A DNA stretch of 13,520 nucleotides from JAPLVB01 sp964353635 (lineage in GTDB: Archaea > Aenigmatarchaeota > Aenigmatarchaeia > QMZP01), in contig CAYGVS010000029.1 of the NCBI GenBank assembly GCA_964353635.1, positions 1 through 13,520 of the forward strand, in the 5' to 3' direction. Numbering within the stretch: the stretch's first letter is position 1; every line of letters begins with the position of its first letter. The translations under genes and the position numbers were made by a program. Positions 6,666 to 12,137 of the stretch are shown here, piece after piece. Under the pieces are notes generated by a model. That model had not been told where the DNA came from. It did no database searches and saw only the letters and a program-made list of their open reading frames with translations.

Positions 6666-7454
6666 TCAATCCATAATCTCCCCCTTGAACCTCTTTATCC
6701 AATACAGGAGGCCCTGGATGTCGCACTCATGATAGTAAGCGTCGCGCATCCTTTCATTGACGCCACGGAAGCCCCTCTCCTCCGACACCCTTTCAAATAT
6801 TGTCCTTGCCCCTAAAGTATTTTTCACGCGGGGATTCTTCCTCACCACTTCCCTGGCAATCTCCCTTATCCTTTCAGCGGTCTCCAGCGTCACTTCAAGC
6901 GCCCTCTTCCTGTATATCATCCCGTGGCCGGTTATCACGTGGTTGGGGTCTAGGCGCAGGATTTTTTTCAGGGATTGGATGTACTCCTCACCCAAGTGGA
7001 AATATGGGACGGATGTGCAGAAGTCTGTCCTTTGGTATGAGGGGCCCTGCGGCTGGCAGAGGTCTCCCACAAACACGGTCCTCTTCTCCGGCATGTGCAC
7101 GCATATATCATCCCGCTTCGGGCTGTGGCCCGGAGTTGGAATAATGGCATACTCGGTGTCACCCAGCACAATGCTCTCCTCCTTCTGGAATCTCATGAGG
7201 GAGCCCATCCTGTGATTGCTGATAACCTGGATTCCGGGGAACTTCTCCCTGAAGTAGGCCAGGTTATACACATGATCCCAGTGGTGGTGGGTAATGAAGG
7301 CATATTTGATAGGCCTCTTGGTCTCCCGGGAGAGGTGCATGAAGTCCCCTCTTGTCCTGGACTCGCATCCCGCGTCCATCAGTATGAAGAAGTCCTTCTC
7401 GCGGACCAGCGAGGAGTCGGCGGAAACGAATATCTTGCGGAAGAGCTTGCGCAT
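6666..7454 (-). CDS. metallo-beta-lactamase-fold hydrolase
   Basis: A 262-aa MBL-superfamily protein with the full set of metal ligands: THHHWDH (55-61; His56, His58, Asp60, His61), TPGHS (His110), VFVGDL (Asp131) and ITGHG (His177). The family hydrolyses thioesters, lactones, phosphodiesters or related substrates using two metal ions. No CPSF/beta-CASP insertion is present, so a small-molecule hydrolase is likelier than an RNase. The C-terminal helical tail (TLETAERIREIAREVV and on to KRFKGEIMD) is typical of glyoxalase-II-like members. The protein is cytosolic. ATG 7454 has a TATA-like box 25-26 bases upstream and no SD, so it is leaderless. It diverges from the AT-rich gene at 7533 and precedes the ATP-grasp gene on the same strand. 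Confidence 0.88.
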   Translation of the reverse strand: MRKLFRKIFVSADSSLVREKDFFILMDAGCESRTRGDFMHLSRETKRPIKYAFITHHHWDHVYNLAYFREKFPGIQVISNHRMGSLMRFQKEESIVLGDTEYAIIPTPGHSPKRDDICVHMPEKRTVFVGDLCQPQGPSYQRTDFCTSVPYFHLGEEYIQSLKKILRLDPNHVITGHGMIYRKRALEVTLETAERIREIAREVVRKNPRVKNTLGARTIFERVSEERGFRGVNERMRDAYYHECDIQGLLYWIKRFKGEIMD

Positions 7455-7475
7455 GGATTCTTATTGGATTGGGGG

Positions 7476-7483
7476 CTTAAATT
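7476..7483 (-). promoter_or_regulatory. TATA-like box of the MBL hydrolase
   Basis: AATTTAAG on the minus strand, centred about 26 bases before ATG 7454. Confidence 0.5.
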
Positions 7484-7502
7484 TTGCTTATGTTCAATGT
7501 GT

Positions 7503-7511
7503 CCTTAAAAG
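7503..7511 (+). promoter_or_regulatory. TATA-like box of the 137-aa gene
   Basis: CCTTAAAAG, centred 26 bases before ATG 7533. With the box at 7476-7483 it forms a compact divergent promoter pair for two leaderless genes. Confidence 0.5.
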
Positions 7512-7532
7512 ATTAACTATTTTTATTAAATT

Positions 7533-7946
7533 ATGCAGAATAGCTCTTATCAGGAAAAAGTAGAAGGAATCAGAGTTAAAATCCAAGAACAATTAGAGTT
7601 TTTAGCCGGGTTGGAAAGAAGTAGAAAATTAATGGAAAAATTAAGTGATGAAGAATTGAGAATATACCAAAAGAACCCTTATTATGGATATTATAAGAAA
7701 GACGCTGCTTGGCCTGTAACTAATTTTTCAAATTTCCCTGAATTCAAAGGTGATTCTGTATTCCAGAAAATACTGCAAATATATGAAAAGTTTCCTTTTC
7801 ACGATAATAATGAAATCAAATTATCATTAAGCCAACTTGCTACCGACATGGCGAACAGAGCAATGAAAGAAGATGTATATAATTTGCTGAATGAAGATAA
7901 ACATCCTCTTCTTGATAGGGCTTATGTTGCATTGAGCATTAAATAA
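7533..7946 (+). CDS. hypothetical protein, 137 aa, AT-rich gene
   Basis: An unrecognised soluble protein, mostly helical. An N-terminal charged helix (residues 5-45, with EKVEGIRVKIQEQLEFLAGLERSRK at its core) is followed by a Tyr-rich segment (NPYYGYYKKDAAWP) and a C-terminal helical part ending LLDRAYVALSIK. There are no cysteines and no membrane helix. Codons strongly prefer A/T endings (TTA, AAA, GAA, ATA), unlike the G/C-ending codons of the neighbouring hydrolase and HypC-like genes, which suggests either recent acquisition or weak expression. ATG 7533 with a box 26 bases upstream supports a leaderless start. The stop lies one base from the end of the convergent HypC-like gene. Confidence 0.65.
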   Translation: MQNSSYQEKVEGIRVKIQEQLEFLAGLERSRKLMEKLSDEELRIYQKNPYYGYYKKDAAWPVTNFSNFPEFKGDSVFQKILQIYEKFPFHDNNEIKLSLSQLATDMANRAMKEDVYNLLNEDKHPLLDRAYVALSIK

Positions 7947-7947
7947 C

Positions 7948-8457
7948 CTATTTCCTCTTCCTCAGCATCCTCTTCGCCGTTTCCGAAGGGATCTTCTCAG
8001 ATGCGTAAGAATAGTGTGTGCTCACCCAGTCGCCTCTCTTGACTTCGGGCACGAAGCGCATGTCAAGGATTTTCTTGCCTGCCGGAGTGTTCACCAGCAG
8101 TAATTCTCCGGAGCGGAGAACGCGCGCCGGGAAGACTATGCATTTCTCCGGGACCACATCAGGGTAGATTTTCATGCGCCAGCGCACAGCCTTCTCGTGC
8201 TCAAAAAGGAAATAGCGCCTTATCACTTCTGCGTCTATGGCCTTCTTGCCCATGCGGAGGGCTATGAGCGTGCACATCTTTGCGGCTGTGGGGAACATCT
8301 CACCCGGGTTTATGTTGGCCGTTTTCCCATCAGTCACTATCCTCTCTGCTTTCTTAAGGAGGCGCGGGTCGAGGGAGCCGCGCCTGACCAGCACTTCTCC
8401 GCAGGGTATGGCATAGCGGAGGAATAGCTCATTGTCAGTTATGGGAAGGATTTTCAT
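7948..8457 (-). CDS. HypC/HupF-like domain fused to a helical N-terminal domain
   Basis: A 169-aa protein in two parts. Residues 1-100 are a mostly helical region I do not recognise (FLRYAIPCGEVLVRRGSLDP, with Cys19, then a helical stretch to about 98). Residues 105-165 resemble the hydrogenase maturation chaperone HypC: CIVFPARVL (Cys106), a small beta barrel, then KRGDWVSTHYSYASEKIPSETAKRML. His148 aligns with the conserved HypC His. In true HypC the key Cys is residue 2; here it is internal. Start ATG 8457 is chosen for the TATA box 25 bases upstream. The open frame continues upstream to 8682, but that part overlaps the divergent gene. No hydrogenase gene is nearby. Its role may be carrying a metal centre or an unrelated beta-barrel function. 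Confidence 0.68.
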   Translation of the reverse strand: MKILPITDNELFLRYAIPCGEVLVRRGSLDPRLLKKAERIVTDGKTANINPGEMFPTAAKMCTLIALRMGKKAIDAEVIRRYFLFEHEKAVRWRMKIYPDVVPEKCIVFPARVLRSGELLLVNTPAGKKILDMRFVPEVKRGDWVSTHYSYASEKIPSETAKRMLRKRK

Positions 8458-8478
8458 AATTACACCGGGAGTTTGTAA

Positions 8479-8486
8479 TTTATATT
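8479..8486. promoter_or_regulatory. shared TATA element of a divergent leaderless gene pair
   Basis: TTTATATT on plus, AATATAAA on minus. Its centre is about 25 bases from ATG 8457 (minus) and 24 from ATG 8506 (plus). The 48-base gap between the two start codons leaves little room for anything else, so one element probably serves both genes. Confidence 0.55.
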
Positions 8487-8505
8487 CAGAATCCTTAATT
8501 AAAAC

Positions 8506-9018
8506 ATGAAGGGAACCCGCTTTTATGAAGAATATCCTATCTGGATAGTGGCGCTGTCGAATTCTGCATCCGTTGCGATTTATCTGATAGGGGCTTTCAT
8601 AATATACCAGTTCGGGCTTGTGTGGATGGCATTGTATCTGTTCTATATAGGGTTGCTGGAGATAAGGGTGCTCAAATGGCATTGTGTTGACTGTTATTAC
8701 TACGGCAAGGCATGCGCTTTTGGGAAGGGAAAACTCAGTGCCCTGCTATTCAATAAGGGAGACCCCAGTAAATTCTGCCGGATGAAAATCACGATGAAAG
8801 ATATCATTCCAGATTTCGCGGTTTTCATAATTCCCACTGCCGTAGGAGCCATGATTTTGTTGGCAAACTTCAGCTGGCTCATTCTCGCTCTCACAGCATC
8901 TCTGTTCCTGCTTGGCTTTGCGGGGAATGCTCTGGTAAGGGGGAGACTGGCATGCAGATTCTGCAAGCAGAGGGAACTGGGTTGTCCAGCGGAGCAGCTG
9001 TTTGATAAAAAGAAATAG
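8506..9018 (+). CDS. four-helix membrane protein with duplicated C-x2-C-x6-C motif
   Basis: A 170-aa integral membrane protein. Helices are at about 12-34, 37-56, 102-120 and 122-142. After each helix pair comes the same cysteine motif: HCVDCYYYGKAC (Cys60, 63, 70) and CRFCKQRELGC (Cys150, 153, 160). The spacing is C-x2-C-x6-C in both. An additional Cys91 lies in the middle loop. This indicates an internal duplication of a helix-helix-Cys unit and a metal or iron-sulfur site on one face of the membrane; the basic residues around the motifs suggest the cytosolic face. No family name is recognised. It is flanked by two HypC-like genes: one diverges from a shared promoter, the other converges five bases after its stop. 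A leaderless start at ATG 8506 is likely. Confidence 0.75.
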   Translation: MKGTRFYEEYPIWIVALSNSASVAIYLIGAFIIYQFGLVWMALYLFYIGLLEIRVLKWHCVDCYYYGKACAFGKGKLSALLFNKGDPSKFCRMKITMKDIIPDFAVFIIPTAVGAMILLANFSWLILALTASLFLLGFAGNALVRGRLACRFCKQRELGCPAEQLFDKKK

Positions 9019-9023
9019 GAGTT

Positions 9024-9227
9024 CTATCTTAAGGAAAGGGTCTTCTGAATCTCCTTCGCCCGCTTCTCAGTGGTCTTCTCCACTATGTTGCTCCCGAAGA
9101 CGAGCACCCAGTCGCCTTTCTTGACTTTCAGGAAATGCGATTCAGCAGGGCTTTTCCTGCCGGAGAAGTCAACTATAATCCTCTTCCCTGCGATTTCGGA
9201 CACGCGGCCGGGGATTGCTATGCACAT
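9024..9227 (-). CDS. hypC: HypC/HupF-family protein, short
   Basis: A 67-aa protein beginning MCIAIPGRVSEIAG, the hallmark N-terminus of the HypC/HybG/HupF chaperones, which carry the Fe(CN)2CO group with HypD during [NiFe]-hydrogenase maturation. Cys2 is present. The core continues IIVDFSGRKSPAESHFLKVKKGDWVLVFGSNIVEK. The conserved His after GDxVLV (His51 in E. coli HypC) is Phe44 here, and the protein is shorter than the usual 75-90 aa. No hypA, B, D, E, F or hydrogenase gene is in the window. Start ATG 9227 has a GCTTTTAT box 27 bases upstream. It could be a HypC working with genes elsewhere or a repurposed relative; the missing His makes the second worth considering. Confidence 0.75.
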   Translation of the reverse strand: MCIAIPGRVSEIAGKRIIVDFSGRKSPAESHFLKVKKGDWVLVFGSNIVEKTTEKRAKEIQKTLSLR

Positions 9228-9250
9228 TGTTATAGATTGTCAAATGGGGA

Positions 9251-9258
9251 ATAAAAGC
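9251..9258 (-). promoter_or_regulatory. TATA-like box of the short HypC gene
   Basis: GCTTTTAT on the minus strand, about 27 bases before ATG 9227. It suggests hypC is transcribed separately from the ftsZ message that ends upstream. Confidence 0.4.
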
Positions 9259-9299
9259 TAGAAAAGAGCATGCGTAAGCAAGGTGCTTAAAGGTAAAAA

Positions 9300-9377
9300 T
9301 AGGAGGGGAGCCCTTTGACAGATTGGCGTTAACCGCCTTTCCTTTATCAGGCTCCCCTAGTTGATTCTTAGGAGGGG
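9300..9377 (+). repeat. 9-base direct repeat TAGGAGGGG
   Basis: TAGGAGGGG occurs at 9300-9308 and again at 9369-9377, on either side of the CCCCT arm of the hairpin below. The middle CCCCT could pair with either copy, so two alternative foldings are possible. Confidence 0.45.
9304..9358 (-). terminator. hairpin plus T run downstream of ftsZ
   Basis: On the minus strand AGGGGAGCC (9358-9350) pairs perfectly with GGCTCCCCT (9312-9304), enclosing a 37-base loop that holds a second small hairpin GGCG-GTTAA-CGCC. CCTATTTTT follows. It begins 37 bases after the ftsZ stop codon. The most likely role is ftsZ 3'-end formation; a small structured RNA is the alternative. Confidence 0.5.
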
Positions 9378-9395
9378 CTAATACAATCCTTCGTT

Positions 9396-10523
9396 TTACC
9401 TAAGGATCGGTATCCCCAGCTCCTGGGCGAAGTCCCTCTTGTTCGTCTCGATCTTATCCATCTCAACGGGTCCGATTATATATGGTGACTTCACTCCTGT
9501 GATTATGGTTATCACCCTTATCTTGCCGTCGAAGCTTGGGTCGACCCTGGCTCCCCAGATGACCTGCGCATCCTGGTCAAGCTGCTTGGAGACGTACTCG
9601 CCGATTGTGTTCACTTCATCAAGCCTCAGGTCCTTCCCGCCTGTTATGTGTATCAGGGCGCCTGTGCCTCCTCCATAGCTCACCTCAAGAAGCGGGTTGG
9701 TCATTGCCTTTGCGACTGCTTCCTCAGCCCGGTTGTTCGTGTTGGACTCTCCAACTCCCACGGCTGCGACCCCGCCTGAGTGCATTATCGCCTTCACATC
9801 CGCGTAATCAAGGTTCACAAGCGAAGGCAACGCTATGGTCTCTGTGACACCCTTTATTATGGATGAAATCAGGTTGTCAGCGACTCCGAAGGCCTGCTGG
9901 AGCGGAAGGTCTCCTGCCACCTTAAGGAGCTTGTCGTTCTCTATCACTATCACAGTGTCACAGTACTGCCTTAGCTTGGTGAGGCCGTCCTCTGCCTTGC
10001 CCATCCTTGCCCCTTCTATCTTGAAGGGCATGGTTGTGCAGCCTATGACAATGGCTCCCACTTCCTTTGCGATCCTTGCAATCACTGGGGCGGCGCCTGT
10101 TCCTGTCCCGCCTCCCATTCCTGCGCAAAGGTAGATCATGTCTGCCCCTTCCACGAGCTTTCTGAGGTCCTTCTCGCTTTCCTCAGCCGCTCTCCTTCCA
10201 ACGTCAGGGAATCCTCCTGCTCCCAGACCCCTTGTGAGGTCCCTTCCGATAAGCAGCTTCTTGTCAGCCTTTGTGACTGAAAGGTGCTTGGCATCTGTGT
10301 TTATTGCGATTGTCGTTGCGCCCTTGATTCCCATCTCGGATAACCGCCTAACACAGTTGTTCCCTGCGCCTCCTGTCCCAACAACAAGGATTCTGGCGTC
10401 TTTTACGCTGATGCCGAACTCGTCCTGGATGCTGTTTGAGAGCTTCGTGACTGCATCCTGCTCGCCAGCAGCTGGGTCAACAGCGGCATTCTTTTGCATT
10501 ACCTCTTGAACGAAAGATTCCAT
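9396..10523 (-). CDS. ftsZ: cell-division protein FtsZ
   Basis: A 375-aa tubulin-superfamily GTPase that polymerises into the division ring at midcell. Visible are a divergent N-terminal tail (1-40), ILVVGTGGAGNNCVRRL (45-61), INTDAKHL (74-81), the GTP signature GMGGGTGTGAAP (135-146), and the T7 loop LVNLDYADVKAIM (235-247) with Asp239 and Asp242 for GTP hydrolysis in the next subunit. The C-terminal domain continues through GVKSPYIIGP to a short tail ending ELGIPILR. The sequence is closer to the archaeal FtsZ1-like type than to bacterial FtsZ, in my judgement. ATG 10523 is chosen because GGAGGGGG lies just upstream; the open frame extends to 10595 with poor similarity. It is divergent from aIF2-beta and followed by a hairpin. 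Confidence 0.95.
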   Translation of the reverse strand: MESFVQEVMQKNAAVDPAAGEQDAVTKLSNSIQDEFGISVKDARILVVGTGGAGNNCVRRLSEMGIKGATTIAINTDAKHLSVTKADKKLLIGRDLTRGLGAGGFPDVGRRAAEESEKDLRKLVEGADMIYLCAGMGGGTGTGAAPVIARIAKEVGAIVIGCTTMPFKIEGARMGKAEDGLTKLRQYCDTVIVIENDKLLKVAGDLPLQQAFGVADNLISSIIKGVTETIALPSLVNLDYADVKAIMHSGGVAAVGVGESNTNNRAEEAVAKAMTNPLLEVSYGGGTGALIHITGGKDLRLDEVNTIGEYVSKQLDQDAQVIWGARVDPSFDGKIRVITIITGVKSPYIIGPVEMDKIETNKRDFAQELGIPILR

Positions 10524-10526
10524 ATT

Positions 10527-10534
10527 CCCCCTCC
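10527..10534 (-). promoter_or_regulatory. strong ribosome binding site of ftsZ
   Basis: GGAGGGGG on the minus strand, with the core GGAGG six bases before ATG 10523. It fixes the start and contrasts with the leaderless starts of most other minus-strand genes. Confidence 0.75.
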
Positions 10535-10603
10535 ATTTTAATCGGCCAAACATGTATACTGGAATATGTTCTTTGCGAATGTTGCTTTCCAGCATCGAAA
10601 TTG

Positions 10604-10613
10604 CTTTAAATAT
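10604..10613 (-). promoter_or_regulatory. TATA-like box, probable ftsZ promoter
   Basis: ATATTTAAAG on the minus strand. Transcription would start near 10582, leaving a leader of about 60 bases that carries the SD site. Confidence 0.5.
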
Positions 10614-10855
10614 GGCCGTTAACTATTTTATGGTTATATTTTCACGTAACCAGAACAAGCTAATTCAAAGCGAAAACGCCCCCAAGCTTGGCTTCGACCC
10701 CCATCGGAACCGAGCTTACGTTTTCTCTTATTTTACTCATTTACTATTAGTGCCATTTCCCCCGAAAAAGCACTATATATATTTGCGTTCCTGATATATA
10801 AACCTATCTAAATACCCAAATATATAGGTAGCAATAAATGCCGCGCATGTTAGCG

Positions 10856-10864
10856 GTTTATATA
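10856..10864 (+). promoter_or_regulatory. TATA-like box, probable aIF2-beta promoter
   Basis: GTTTATATA; a start about 26 bases later gives an 80-base leader that contains the hairpin at 10905-10925. Confidence 0.4.
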
Positions 10865-10904
10865 GTTAACAGCACATTAAGTAAGAATAAACTAAAGGAT
10901 ACTG

Positions 10905-10925
10905 GAAGCTGGAATGGCCAGCTTC
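10905..10925 (+). repeat. perfect 8-bp hairpin in the aIF2-beta leader
   Basis: GAAGCTGG, loop AATGG, CCAGCTTC, followed by TTT. It lies 40 bases before the aIF2-beta start codon, so it could be a leader regulatory hairpin or the end of a small upstream RNA. Confidence 0.5.
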
Positions 10926-10965
10926 TTTGGTGTCCATTAGCCAATATAGTTAATAAGAGGAAAAT

Positions 10966-11388
10966 ATGACAGGACAGGGATTGCCAAGCTATGAGGAGCT
11001 CCTTAAGTCAGGGCTCAAGAAGGTCCCTCATATAGGGGAGGCCACAGAAAGGTTCGAGCTTCCAAAGGCAGAGGTCCAGAGGGCTGGCCAGAAGACCATA
11101 ATAACCAACTTCACGGACATCACCAACCGCCTGAGGAGGGAGCAGAACCATTTCCTCAAATTCCTTCTCAAGGAGCTGGCCACTTCCGGGGAGCTGCAGG
11201 GCTCCAGGCTCACAGTCATTGGAAGCTTCCCAGAGGATGCTGTCAACGGCAAGATAGACAAATACGCGAAGACCTATATTTTCTGCACCGAGTGCAAGAA
11301 GCCTGACACGAAGCTCGTGAAAGAAGGCGATTTCATGATAATGAAGTGCGAGGCCTGCGGGGCAAGGCATCCGGTGCCGAAGGTTTAA
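10966..11388 (+). CDS. translation initiation factor aIF2, beta subunit
   Basis: A 140-aa protein, normal length for archaeal aIF2-beta. It binds aIF2-gamma and helps the heterotrimer deliver initiator Met-tRNA to the small ribosomal subunit. An N-terminal gamma-binding helix is followed by the alpha-beta core (TIITNFTDITNRLRREQNHFLKFLLKELATSG) and a C-terminal zinc ribbon with CTEC (Cys107, Cys110) and CEAC (Cys128, Cys131). All four zinc ligands are intact. ATG 10966 has GAGG five bases upstream. It is the first gene of a short plus-strand group and is followed after 23 bases by a 77-aa CxxC gene. Confidence 0.95.
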   Translation: MTGQGLPSYEELLKSGLKKVPHIGEATERFELPKAEVQRAGQKTIITNFTDITNRLRREQNHFLKFLLKELATSGELQGSRLTVIGSFPEDAVNGKIDKYAKTYIFCTECKKPDTKLVKEGDFMIMKCEACGARHPVPKV

Positions 11389-11402
11389 TGCTTGAAATTG
11401 CA

Positions 11403-11408
11403 GGTGAT
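11403..11408 (+). promoter_or_regulatory. ribosome binding site deciding the 77-aa gene start
   Basis: GGTGAT three bases before ATG 11412. It favours that start over ATG 11388, which overlaps the aIF2-beta stop codon. Confidence 0.55.
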
Positions 11409-11411
11409 TTG

Positions 11412-11645
11412 ATGTCCATATCTGATAGAGCGAGAATGGACGGGAAACGTCTTTTTATTGGAGATTGGCATGTATATGGCTCTTTCCCATATCTTCACAG
11501 GGTGAAAGAAGAGGATATTGGGAATCTAAATGTACCTATGATAAATTGGGGCGCCCCGCCTGGACAGGGGGATACTGAAGTATACATTATGGCTGAATGC
11601 CGCAGATGCGCCAAAAAAATGAGCGGAACTATAATTTATGAGTAA
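11412..11645 (+). CDS. hypothetical 77-aa protein with a C-terminal CxxC
   Basis: A short soluble protein starting MSISDRARMDGKRLFIGDW, with aromatic and Pro/Gly-rich middle parts (WHVYGSFPYLHRV, MINWGAPPGQGD) and ending in a strand with CRRCAKKMSGTIIYE. Only one CxxC pair is present, so a complete zinc ribbon would need a partner or a dimer. No family is recognised. The start is set by GGTGAT at 11403-11408; an ATG at 11388 in the same frame would add eight residues and make a one-base overlap with the aIF2-beta stop. It is probably translated from the aIF2-beta mRNA. Base composition is more AT-rich than aIF2-beta. Confidence 0.6.
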   Translation: MSISDRARMDGKRLFIGDWHVYGSFPYLHRVKEEDIGNLNVPMINWGAPPGQGDTEVYIMAECRRCAKKMSGTIIYE

Positions 11646-11666
11646 GCTTGTTTTGAGTGCTGTGGA

Positions 11667-11678
11667 TTATTAAAATAG
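11667..11678 (+). promoter_or_regulatory. TATA-like box of the archease gene
   Basis: TTATTAAAATAG, centred about 25 bases before ATG 11697, with no SD site between. Confidence 0.5.
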
Positions 11679-11696
11679 AAAATACAATTGATACCC

Positions 11697-12110
11697 ATGG
11701 AAAAGTACAAATTCATAGAAGACCTCACATCTGATGTGATGTTCGAGGCTTATGGCAAGGACCTGAAGGAAGTGTTCGAGAACGCAGCGGAAGCCATGCT
11801 CAAGGTGATTTGCCAGATAGAGAAGGTCAGGCCGAGCAAGCATGTGATAATCAAGGCGGAAGCGGAGAACGCCAGCAGCCTCATGATAGCGTGGCTGCAG
11901 GAGCTCATAGCCGCGGTGGATATAGAGGGTATGTTCTTCTCGAAGTTTGACATTCTGGAGATTTCCGAGAAGCACATCAAGGCAAGGTGCTGGGGCGAGC
12001 CTGTTTCCCAGGAGAAGGGGGAGACTGTGGTGAAGGCTGTCACATATTACAAGTACCTTTTCGAGAAGACGACTGAAGGGTATCTGGCAAGGGTTGTGCT
12101 GGATATATGA
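11697..12110 (+). CDS. archease
   Basis: A 137-aa protein of the archease family. In other organisms it activates the RNA ligase RtcB, speeding its guanylation and turnover, and in Pyrococcus it also improves a tRNA m5C methyltransferase. Visible are the N-terminal signature EDLTSDVMFEAYGKDLKEVF (residues 8-27, with Asp13), a central strand-helix region (SSLMIAWLQELIAAVDIEGMFF), a GEP turn (WGEPVSQEKGE) and the family C-terminus VVLDI, whose Asp136 joins the metal site. Length is normal. ATG 11697 is preferred over the TTG at 11688. No rtcB is in the window; a related m5C methyltransferase gene is at 1822-2751, about 9 kb away. A TATA-like box 25 bases upstream suggests its own leaderless promoter. 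Confidence 0.9.
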   Translation: MEKYKFIEDLTSDVMFEAYGKDLKEVFENAAEAMLKVICQIEKVRPSKHVIIKAEAENASSLMIAWLQELIAAVDIEGMFFSKFDILEISEKHIKARCWGEPVSQEKGETVVKAVTYYKYLFEKTTEGYLARVVLDI

Positions 12111-12137
12111 ATTTATTTCTATCTAACAGGTTTTATT

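Larger units (their letters stand above)
10524..10965. other. 442-base divergent intergenic region ftsZ / aIF2-beta
   Basis: No convincing gene is seen. The region holds the ftsZ leader and box (to 10613), a palindrome CCAAGCTTGG (10682-10691) between GAAAACG (10672-10678) and CGTTTTC (10719-10725), four AT-rich TATA-like tracts (10774-10782, 10793-10802, 10818-10828, 10856-10864), an ACCTAT/ATAGGT inverted repeat (10802-10807 and 10824-10829) and an 8-bp hairpin (10905-10925). The density of TATA-like tracts suggests several promoters or a small RNA, but no RNA family is recognised. Confidence 0.5.

Noticed and set aside
6757..7215. 152-aa plus-strand open frame across the MBL hydrolase
   Set aside because: It lies antisense to a gene with complete catalytic motifs and has low-complexity composition typical of a shadow frame.
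8458..8682. N-terminal extension of the fused HypC-like frame
   Set aside because: It would overlap the start of the divergent membrane-protein gene and the TATA element; the residues are not domain-like.
9304..9358. A possible tRNA-like RNA (acceptor-like stem followed by CC on the minus strand)
   Set aside because: There is no T-arm with a TTC loop, no proper D-arm and no anticodon arm of 5 bp with a 7-base loop; at 55 bases it is too short.
10138..10509. Plus-strand open frames of 80-123 aa across ftsZ
   Set aside because: They are Ser/Pro/Leu-rich antisense shadows of the ftsZ codons with no start signals or family features.
10552..10794. 80-aa open frame in the ftsZ/aIF2-beta gap
   Set aside because: It starts inside the ftsZ leader, has no ribosome binding site and its translation looks random; the region is better explained as promoters.
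10774..10864. CRISPR-like or replication-origin repeats in the TATA-rich stretch
   Set aside because: The similar units are only short TATATA tracts with uneven spacing; there are no equal-length spacers and no origin-recognition-box repeats or adjacent Cdc6/Orc1 gene.
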